Assembly: GCA_036399695.1 (NCBI GenBank)
Contig: DASWMP010000207.1
Coordinates: 1-12,206, forward strand
Direction of reading: 5' to 3'
Source of the DNA: DASVEE01 sp036399695
GTDB taxonomy: Bacteria; Acidobacteriota; Thermoanaerobaculia; Gp7-AA8
DNA length: 12,206 bases
Under the pieces are notes generated by a model, which was given only the letters and a program-made list of their open reading frames with translations, did no database searches and had not been told where the DNA came from. This document shows positions 5,770-12,206 of the stretch, piece by piece (the stretch's first letter is position 1; each line of letters starts with the position of its first letter). The position numbers were made by a program, and so were the translations under genes.

Positions 5770-8700
5770 ATGTCATTCCTGGGCTGGGTTCTCTCATTCG
5801 TTTCGCTGCTGGCGCAGACCACCGACGGCAGCTATCTGGCGCTGAAAAATCAGGCGGAGGCGGCGGTCGCGGAGAAGTCGTTCGCGCGCGCCCATACGTT
5901 GTACGAGCAGGCGCAGAAGGTGGCGCCGAAGGACGAGCAGCGCTGGGTCGCGTTCCGGCTGGCCGATACGGCCTGGCGCGGTGGGACGAACGAGCAGGAG
6001 CCGAATCAGGCCGCCCGCGAGGCGCTGGAGAAAGTCATCCGGGAGTCGCCGGAGCATGACCGCGTCTGGGCCGAGGCCAACGAGTCGCTGGGGGACTTCC
6101 ACGCGTGGCATTCCTACCAGCCGTACAGCGAGTGGTACGGGGCGGCGCTGGACTGGTGGGCCGGCAGCAGCGACCTCGCGCTCGCCCGGCAGCGCTACCT
6201 GGACATGGTCTGGCGCATCGTCCGAGGACAGTCGCGCTGGAACCCGCGCTCTGACGAAAACCCGCAGGCGATCCCGCGCGACGTCCTGGTGAACGCGGTC
6301 GCCATCGCCGACACGGCCGCCGACCGCGCCCACGCCCGCTACCTCCTCGCGCAGCAGTACCTCCTCCACCGCACACCCGACGCCGTCGAGCGCGCCTACG
6401 AGCTCCTCGAGCAGATCGTCGCCGACGGGAAGAAGACCGCGTACTACGACGACGCGCTCCATCTCTACGCCAGCACGCTCACCAGCACCGGCGCGGTCTA
6501 CGTGGACGAGGAGCGCGCCACGATGCGCCCCGACTTCCGGCGGGCGCTCGAGCTCTACCGCCGGATCCTGACCGAGTTCCAGCCCGGGCAGTCGAAATGG
6601 GTGGACGACGCGAAGAGGGCCGTCGAGCTCATCACCGCCCCATCGGCCGGCGTGGACGTCGGCCAGACGTTCCTCCCGGACTCCGAACAGCAGATCCACC
6701 TCACCTGGCGCAACGTGCAGGAGGTCGAGCTCACGATCGCGCCGACCGACCTCACGCGACACAGCACCAAACCCGAAGCGTGGCTCACCGAGACCACCGA
6801 GGCGCCGATCCGCCGCTGGATCGAGAAGACGAACGATAGCGGCGATCACCTGCCGACGCACCGGACGGTCCGGATCACCCCGCGGCTCGCGACCGGCGCA
6901 TACGTCGTCACGGCACGCGGCGGTGGAAAGACCGGCCGGGCCCTGCTCCTCGTCACCGACCTGCACGTGCTCGTGCACGCCGTCGGTGGACACGTGCAGG
7001 CGTTCGTCTCCCACGTCCTCACCGGCGAGCCGGTGGCCGGCGCGCGCGTCACCGTGAACCGCGCCAGGAGGGACAACACGTTCGACCAGCGCACCGTGGA
7101 GACGAACGCCAGCGGCATCGCCGACGCCGGCGAATTCACGCAGTCGAATGGCTCCACGCTGGTCGCCGCGGCGAAAGGGACACGGCAGGCGTATCACTCG
7201 CTGCACACCTGGGGAGGACAGCGCGACACCGGCGACGCCTGGCGCATCTACGCCTTCACGGACCGGCCGGCCTACCGTCCGGGTGAGACGGTGCAGTGGA
7301 AGCTGATCGCCCGCCGCCGCCAGCAGGAGCGCTGGGTGACGCCGGAGCAGCAGACGCTCGCCTACGAGATCGTCAATCCGCGCGACGAGAAGGTGGCGGA
7401 GGGGAAAGCGACGCTGAACGCGTTCGGCAGTTTCTGGTCCGAGCTCCCTCTCACGGACGCGATGCCCCTCGGCACGTACACGATCCGTTTCAAGCTGGGC
7501 AACGACCACGTGGGCGGTGCCGCGCTCTTCCGGCTCGAGGAGTACAAGCTGCCGGAGTTCCGCGTCTCCGTGAGCACGCCGGAAGGCAAGCAGTACCGCA
7601 CCGGCGACGTCATCGAGGCGGAGGTGGAAGCGAGCTATTACTTCGGCGGACCGGTGGCGAATGCCACGGTGGAGGCGGTGGTGTGGCAGGAGCCGTTCTA
7701 CCGCTACTGGATGCCGTGGCGGCAGTACCCCTGGTACTTTGAAGATCAGCGCGTGCATCAGGGCGGCGGCCAGATCGTGAAGCGGGAGACGGTGAAGACC
7801 GACGCCGCCGGCCGGGCCATCATCCGCATCGAGACTCCGCGTGACCGCGGCGATCTCAGTTACCGCATCGAGGCGCGCGTCGTGGACGCTTCGCGCCGCG
7901 AGGTGACGGGCAAAGGCGAAGTGCGCGTCACGCGCCAGCGCTACACCGTGAGCATGCAGCCGGAGCATTACCTCCATCGTCCCGGCGACCGCGTGTCCGT
8001 GGCCATCAAGGCGCTCGACGCGAACGACAAGCCGGTGCAGGTCACCGGGACCGTGATCGTGCAGCGTTCCGAGTGGAAGGAGAAGCGCTACGTCGTCGCC
8101 GAGAAGGTAGAGGAGGCGAAGGTCACGACCGATAAGGATGGCGAGGCGACGTTCACCTTCACGCCGCGGCGCGAGGGCTACTATCAGGTCGAGTGGGCGA
8201 GCCAGGACGTCCTCCCCGGCGAGACCGCGCGCGCCGGCGGCGTGGTGCGGGCGCAGACGACGATCTGGGTGTCGACGACCGCCTCGACGAATATCGGCTA
8301 CCGCTCGGCAGGGCTGGAGCTGATCGTCGACAAGGAAGCATTCCGCGCCGGCACGACCGCGCCGGTGATGATCGTGACGCCGGCCAGCGGACGCTGGGTC
8401 GTGCTGACGTCGAGCGCGTACGGCATCCTGGAGACGCAGGTGCTGCGGCTCGACGGCAACGTGAAGCTCGTGCAGCTCGCGCTGGACCAGCCGCATGTGC
8501 CGAACTTCTTCCTCACCGCGTCGTCGGTCTTCGACCGCACGATCGCCACGGTGACGAAGGACATCGTCGTGCCGCCGGTCGAGCAGTTCGTGACGGTGGA
8601 CGTGAAGCCGGACCGCGAGCAGTACGAGCCGAAACAGAAGGGACGCGTAACCGTGACGGCGCGCGACGCCGACGGCAAGCCGGTGATCGCGGAAGTCGCG

Positions 8701-11241
8701 CTGGCGGTGTCGGATGAATCGGTGACGGCCATCCAGCAGGACCTGGCCGGCGACCCGCGGCAGTTCTTCTTCGGCGAGCGGCGCTACGCGAACCTCCAGG
8801 CCTCCGGAAGCGCCACCACGCAGCAGTACGTGCGTCTGGTGGAAGACGACGGCGTGCTGTACGACGATCGCTATCCGAAGCCGGTAAAGCAGCAGGAGCA
8901 GGAAGAAGAGCGCGACGCGGATCAGGCCATGGAGGACGGAGTCGTCGGATCGGCGGCCGGCAACATGGCGCCGCCTCCGCCGCCGATGCCGGTGTCGGCG
9001 CCCGCGCCACAGATGTCGAGGCGCGACAGCGCGGTGGCAGAGTCGATCACGGTGACGGCGCAGGCCGCGCCGGCGGCACCGTCCGAGGTTCAGGCTACCG
9101 GTGCGGGTGCCGATACAAACGTGCAGATCGAGGTGCGCAGCGACTTCCGCTCCACCGCCTTCTGGAAGCCGGACGTGATCACGGACGCCAGCGGCACGGC
9201 GTCGGTCGAGGTGGAGTATCCGCAGGCGTTGACCACGTGGCGGGCCACCGCGCGTGCCGTGACCCGCGAGTCGCAGTTCGGCATCGGGACGTCCACCACG
9301 CGCACGAACCTGCCGCTGATCGTCCGCCTGCAGGCGCCCCGCTTCTTCGTGGCCGGCGACCGCGTGACCGTCTCGGCGGTCATCAACAACAACTCCGACG
9401 CCGCGATGCAGGTGGCGCCGTCGCTCGAAGTCGAAGGGCTGCGCCTCGACGCGCCGGCACATGTACGGGTCGACGTCCCGGCACACGGTGAAGCCCGCGC
9501 CGACTGGACGGTCGGGGCCGAGAAATCCGGTACCGCGAAACTGAAGGTGACGGGGCGCTCGTCCACACACGGCGATGCGATGGAGAAGACGTTCGTCGTC
9601 TACGAGCACGGCATCGACAAGCTCGTGGCGCGCAGCGGCAAACTGCGTGGCGAGGAGGCAATCGTCAAGCTCGACCTCCCGCGCGACCGCCGCGCCACGG
9701 AGCTGCTCGTCCGCGTGCAGCCGAGCCTCGCGGCGGCCATGTTCGACGCGCTCCCCTACCTGCTCGACTTCCCGTACGGCTGCACCGAGCAGACGATGAG
9801 CCGCTTCCTCCCCGCCGCCATCGTAGCCCGCACGCTCGCGCAGTCGGGCGCGGAGCTCCCGATTCCGCGCAAGCGGCTCGACGAGGTCACGGCCGCCTCG
9901 ATGGCCCGCCTCTACGACTTCCAGCACCACGACGGCGCCTGGGGCTGGTGGAAGGAAGGCGAGAACGACCTCTGGATGACGGCCTACGTGGTCTGGGGCT
10001 TCTCCATCGCCCGCGACGGCGGCCTGCCGGTGCGGAAGGAGGCGGTCGACCGCGCCTATGAATGGCTGGACGACCAGCTCGTCGAGATCGCCGGCAGCCC
10101 GCACGATCTCGCCTGGGCGCTGCACGCGCTCGCGGCCTGGCGCGGCACGCCGTCGGCCGATGCACGCAAAGCCTTCGACGCTGCCTACGAGCGGCGCGCG
10201 GAGCTCAACGCCTATTCACGCGCGCTGCTGGCGCTGGCGGCGCACGACTTCGGCTTCGCCGAGCAGGCACGCGTGCTGGTACGCAATCTGGAGAACGGCG
10301 TGAAGATCGACCGCACGCCCGACCAGTCGGTGCTGCTGCGCGGTGAGACGGCCGCCGAGACGATGGCCACCGTGCACTGGGGTGCCGACCGCTTCTGGTG
10401 GCGCTGGTGGGACTCACCGGTCGAGACGACGGCGTTTGCGCTGCAGGCCATCGTCACGATCGATCCGAAGAACGAGCTGATCGAGCCGGCCATGAACTGG
10501 CTGGTGAAGAACCGCCGCGGCGCGCGCTGGAACAACACGCGCGACACGGCCATCTCCATCCTCGCGCTCAACGATTACCTGAAGGCGTCGGGCGAGCTGA
10601 CCGGCGACGTGAAGTACGAGGTGACGGTGAACGGCACGCCGGTGACAACGCAGTCGATCGACCCGTCGCTGATCCGCGACAGCAACGAGATCCGCATCCG
10701 CCGCACGGGCGGCCGCGGCCCGATTTACTTCGCAGCGGAGGCGAGGTTCGTGTCGCTCGAGGAACCGGTGAAGGCAGCGGGCCACGAGCTGTTCGTCCGC
10801 CGCGAGTACTTCCGCCTCGTGCCCCGCCCGACGCTGCTGAAAGGCGTGGTGTACGACAAGGTCCCGCTGCGCGACGGCGAGTCGATCAAGACGGGCGAGC
10901 GCCTGGAAGTGGTGGCCACGATCGACGCGAAGAACGATTACGAGTACCTGCTGTTCGAGGACCTCAAGCCAGCCGGCTTCGAAGCCATCGCCCTGCAAAG
11001 CGGCGAGCCGCTCTACGCCACCGGGCCCGAAGGCGCGACGGCGTACGTCTATCAGGAGCTCCGCGACCGGAAAGTAGCCCTCTTCATCGACCGCCTCGGC
11101 CAGGGCATGTGGGAGATCCGCTACCCCCTCCGCGCCGAGGTTCCCGGCTCCTTCCACGCCCTCCCCCTCCTTGGCGGCCCGATGTACGTGCCGGATGTGC
11201 GAGCGAATGGAGACGAGATGCGGGTGGAGGTGCGGGAGTGA
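5770..11241 (+). CDS. Bacterial alpha-2-macroglobulin with TPR-like N-terminus
   Basis: An 1823-residue protein of the alpha-2-macroglobulin family, thought to trap proteases outside the cytoplasm through a cleavable bait region and a reactive thioester. The ATG at 5770 is the first possible start, since TAA lies in frame 12 bases upstream. A short hydrophobic N-terminus (1-15, LLA|QT) may be a signal peptide; there is no lipobox, unlike lipoprotein relatives such as E. coli YfhM. Residues about 20-290 are helical and TPR-like. MG domains begin near 300, with MG2-type FTDRPAYRPGETV (496-508) and YKLPEFRVSV (592-601). A low-complexity stretch (1036-1117, Glu- then Pro/Ala-rich) is a likely bait or linker. 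The following VRSDFRSTAFWKP (1122-1134) and LTTWRATA are standard. PYGCTEQ carries the thioester pair C1338 and Q1341 and opens an alpha-helical thioester domain with DGAWGWW (1388-1394). A C-terminal MG/receptor-like domain ends the protein. The frequently linked pbpC is absent nearby. Two small genes follow closely. Confidence 0.93.
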   Translation: MSFLGWVLSFVSLLAQTTDGSYLALKNQAEAAVAEKSFARAHTLYEQAQKVAPKDEQRWVAFRLADTAWRGGTNEQEPNQAAREALEKVIRESPEHDRVWAEANESLGDFHAWHSYQPYSEWYGAALDWWAGSSDLALARQRYLDMVWRIVRGQSRWNPRSDENPQAIPRDVLVNAVAIADTAADRAHARYLLAQQYLLHRTPDAVERAYELLEQIVADGKKTAYYDDALHLYASTLTSTGAVYVDEERATMRPDFRRALELYRRILTEFQPGQSKWVDDAKRAVELITAPSAGVDVGQTFLPDSEQQIHLTWRNVQEVELTIAPTDLTRHSTKPEAWLTETTEAPIRRWIEKTNDSGDHLPTHRTVRITPRLATGAYVVTARGGGKTGRALLLVTDLHVLVHAVGGHVQAFVSHVLTGEPVAGARVTVNRARRDNTFDQRTVETNASGIADAGEFTQSNGSTLVAAAKGTRQAYHSLHTWGGQRDTGDAWRIYAFTDRPAYRPGETVQWKLIARRRQQERWVTPEQQTLAYEIVNPRDEKVAEGKATLNAFGSFWSELPLTDAMPLGTYTIRFKLGNDHVGGAALFRLEEYKLPEFRVSVSTPEGKQYRTGDVIEAEVEASYYFGGPVANATVEAVVWQEPFYRYWMPWRQYPWYFEDQRVHQGGGQIVKRETVKTDAAGRAIIRIETPRDRGDLSYRIEARVVDASRREVTGKGEVRVTRQRYTVSMQPEHYLHRPGDRVSVAIKALDANDKPVQVTGTVIVQRSEWKEKRYVVAEKVEEAKVTTDKDGEATFTFTPRREGYYQVEWASQDVLPGETARAGGVVRAQTTIWVSTTASTNIGYRSAGLELIVDKEAFRAGTTAPVMIVTPASGRWVVLTSSAYGILETQVLRLDGNVKLVQLALDQPHVPNFFLTASSVFDRTIATVTKDIVVPPVEQFVTVDVKPDREQYEPKQKGRVTVTARDADGKPVIAEVALAVSDESVTAIQQDLAGDPRQFFFGERRYANLQASGSATTQQYVRLVEDDGVLYDDRYPKPVKQQEQEEERDADQAMEDGVVGSAAGNMAPPPPPMPVSAPAPQMSRRDSAVAESITVTAQAAPAAPSEVQATGAGADTNVQIEVRSDFRSTAFWKPDVITDASGTASVEVEYPQALTTWRATARAVTRESQFGIGTSTTRTNLPLIVRLQAPRFFVAGDRVTVSAVINNNSDAAMQVAPSLEVEGLRLDAPAHVRVDVPAHGEARADWTVGAEKSGTAKLKVTGRSSTHGDAMEKTFVVYEHGIDKLVARSGKLRGEEAIVKLDLPRDRRATELLVRVQPSLAAAMFDALPYLLDFPYGCTEQTMSRFLPAAIVARTLAQSGAELPIPRKRLDEVTAASMARLYDFQHHDGAWGWWKEGENDLWMTAYVVWGFSIARDGGLPVRKEAVDRAYEWLDDQLVEIAGSPHDLAWALHALAAWRGTPSADARKAFDAAYERRAELNAYSRALLALAAHDFGFAEQARVLVRNLENGVKIDRTPDQSVLLRGETAAETMATVHWGADRFWWRWWDSPVETTAFALQAIVTIDPKNELIEPAMNWLVKNRRGARWNNTRDTAISILALNDYLKASGELTGDVKYEVTVNGTPVTTQSIDPSLIRDSNEIRIRRTGGRGPIYFAAEARFVSLEEPVKAAGHELFVRREYFRLVPRPTLLKGVVYDKVPLRDGESIKTGERLEVVATIDAKNDYEYLLFEDLKPAGFEAIALQSGEPLYATGPEGATAYVYQELRDRKVALFIDRLGQGMWEIRYPLRAEVPGSFHALPLLGGPMYVPDVRANGDEMRVEVRE

Positions 11242-11269
11242 GACCGTCGTGTGGGAAAATCCGCGGCCG

Positions 11270-11689
11270 ATGACTACCTTCAGCACATCTCGTGAGATCC
11301 CCGCCACCGTCGACCAGGTCTTCGCCGCGTTCAACGATGCGGAGCGCCTGGCGCGGTGGTGGGGCCCCGACGGCTTCACCAATACGTTCGACGTCTGCGA
11401 GTTCAAGGACGGCGGCCGCTGGTCTTTCACCATGCACGGCCCGAACGGCAAGAACTACAAGAATGAAAGCGTGTTCGCCGAGGTGGACGCGCCGCGGAAG
11501 GTCGTCGTGCAACACGAGTCGCAGCCGAAGTACCGGCTGACGATCACGCTGGAACCGTCGTCGTCCGGGACGCTCGTCTCCTGGTCACAGGCGTTCGAGA
11601 GCGCGGAGATGGCCAGCAAAATCGAGGCGATCGTGGTCCCGGCGAACGAGCAGAACCTCGATCGCCTGACGGCCGAGGTGCTGAAGTGA
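11270..11689 (+). CDS. SRPBCC/AHSA1-domain protein
   Basis: A 139-residue cytoplasmic protein of the START-like SRPBCC superfamily, AHSA1 type (activator of Hsp90 ATPase homologue domain, PF08327), comprising the whole domain. Diagnostic features are REIPATVDQVFAAFNDAERLARWWGPDGF (residues 8-36), with the typical W-W-G-P, then FKDGGRWSFTMHGPNGKNYKNESVF and a late TLVSWSQAF strand. Bacterial members are small hydrophobic-pocket proteins, often uncharacterised. The start at 11270 is chosen because it gives the standard domain start; upstream in-frame starts would run into the macroglobulin gene. No strong Shine-Dalgarno is visible. It begins 28 bp after the macroglobulin stop and overlaps the next gene by 4 bases, so it is probably in one transcript with both. 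The ligand is unknown. Confidence 0.87.
   Translation: MTTFSTSREIPATVDQVFAAFNDAERLARWWGPDGFTNTFDVCEFKDGGRWSFTMHGPNGKNYKNESVFAEVDAPRKVVVQHESQPKYRLTITLEPSSSGTLVSWSQAFESAEMASKIEAIVVPANEQNLDRLTAEVLK
11675..11680 (+). promoter_or_regulatory. Ribosome binding site for the GTG-started GNAT gene
   Basis: GAGGTG, 5 bases before the GTG at 11686, inside the end of the SRPBCC gene. It supports the GTG start that overlaps the preceding TGA. Confidence 0.6.
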
Positions 11690-12138
11690 CGCCGTCGTCC
11701 ATCGACATCGCGGAAACGGACGAAGCGATCGCCGCCTGCTTCCCGGTGCTGCGCCAGCTTCGCCCGGCGCTCGACGAGTCGACGTTCGTCGGGGATGTGC
11801 GGCGGATGCAGCAGCAGGGATACGTTCTCGCCTCACTGAGCGCTCCGGACGTGCGGGCGGTGGCGGGCTACCGCTATTTCGAGATGTTCGCCTTCGGTCC
11901 GATGCTCTACGTCGACGACCTCGTCACGGACGAAACGCATCGTTCGTCGGGCTACGGTGAGCAACTGTTGACGTGGTTAAAGTCCGAAGCGACGCGGAAC
12001 GGCTGCAAGTTCCTGACGCTCGACTCCGGCCTGAAACGCCTCGGCGCACATAAGTTCTACCGCAGGCACGGCATGGAGGAGATCGCGCTGCATTTCGCGA
12101 TCTCGACGGACGGCGGGCCGATGTGGACTAGCGAGTAG
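11686..12138 (+). CDS. GNAT-family N-acetyltransferase
   Basis: A 150-residue acetyl-CoA-dependent acetyltransferase, full length for the GNAT fold. The acetyl-CoA-binding motif A is visible as LYVDDLVTDETHRSSGYGEQLLTWLKSEA (residues about 74-102), with the pyrophosphate loop R-S-S-G-Y-G. A later strand and helix, FLTLDSGLKRLGAHKFYRRHGM, form motif B with the usual Tyr. The acceptor (amine, peptide or antibiotic) cannot be inferred. It starts with GTG, and the GTGA overlap with the SRPBCC stop is a classic translational-coupling arrangement. The pair may work together, but no common pathway is evident. The gene ends 31 bp before a REP-like repeat arm. Confidence 0.9.
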   Translation: MTPSSIDIAETDEAIAACFPVLRQLRPALDESTFVGDVRRMQQQGYVLASLSAPDVRAVAGYRYFEMFAFGPMLYVDDLVTDETHRSSGYGEQLLTWLKSEATRNGCKFLTLDSGLKRLGAHKFYRRHGMEEIALHFAISTDGGPMWTSE

Positions 12139-12149
12139 GCGGGATCTCG

Positions 12150-12206
12150 CTACCAGACGCGATGGTGCGTCTCGGAGTGCGGTGGCGAACGCCACCGCTC
12201 TGGTAG
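12150..12206. repeat. Second REPIN family A copy, truncated by the window end
   Basis: Bases 12170-12201 match the reverse complement of 2567-2598 at all 32 positions and match 2521-2552 at 29 of 32. An outer 8-bp inverted repeat, CTACCAGA (12150-12157) and TCTGGTAG (12199-12206), encloses the arm. The partner arm, if present, would lie beyond the window. The element follows the last gene of the plus-strand cluster, a typical intergenic REP location. Confidence 0.8.

Noticed and set aside
5794..10125. A 1443-codon open frame antisense to the macroglobulin gene
   Set aside because: It is rich in Arg/His with no domain signature and runs opposite a gene with clear family motifs. Long antisense open frames are expected at this GC content and codon usage.
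11171..11269. N-terminal extension of the SRPBCC protein into the macroglobulin gene
   Set aside because: The extra residues are Cys/Arg-rich and read the macroglobulin 3' end in another frame. The domain starts at the ATG at 11270.
2567..12201. Inverted 32-bp repeats at 2567-2598 and 12170-12201 as ends of a 9.6-kb mobile element
   Set aside because: The arms also occur as an internal inverted pair at 2521-2598, there is no transposase or integrase between them, and the genes are ordinary. Dispersed REP copies explain them better.

Overview
The window is a high-GC bacterial chromosomal segment with no RNA genes, no CRISPR array, no transposase and no phage genes. Gene content is an APC permease, an erythromycin-esterase-like protein, a very large alpha-2-macroglobulin, an SRPBCC/AHSA1 protein and a GNAT protein. 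It also holds several families of non-coding palindromic and heptamer repeats. Together these look like a soil-type Acidobacteriota or a related group such as Planctomycetota or Verrucomicrobiota. That assignment is a judgement from style and not from a marker gene, and its confidence is low.

The left half (44-4723) carries four genes, all on the minus strand. Read in transcription order they are: a secreted erythromycin-esterase-family protein (4723-3443); 35 bp later a six-helix membrane protein of unknown function (3407-2625); an APC-superfamily amino acid/amine permease (2473-956); and a small secreted cysteine- and tyrosine-rich protein (733-44). The first pair is probably cotranscribed. 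The other gaps hold palindromic repeats: a 78-bp REPIN-like palindrome in front of the permease, a related short hairpin behind it, and a 10-bp-stem hairpin downstream of the secreted protein at the window edge.

The centre (4724-5769) is about 1 kb of non-coding DNA between divergent genes and is almost entirely repeats. It contains about 25 degenerate units at a strict 21-22 bp spacing, a second REPIN-like palindrome of about 104 bp, and two heptamer tandem repeats.

The right half (5770-12138) is on the plus strand. It holds an 1823-residue alpha-2-macroglobulin-like protein with an N-terminal TPR-like region, an MG2-type motif, a probable bait region and an intact CTEQ thioester motif. A 139-residue SRPBCC/AHSA1 protein starts 28 bp downstream. 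A GNAT acetyltransferase follows, with its start codon overlapping the previous stop. These three may form one transcript. The window ends in another copy of the REPIN arm seen at 2.5 kb, identical over 32 bp.

I do not see a clear new multi-gene system. The most unusual signals are the helically phased 21.3-bp repeat array, the two unrelated REPIN-like families, and the apparent loss of a conserved histidine in the esterase-family protein.
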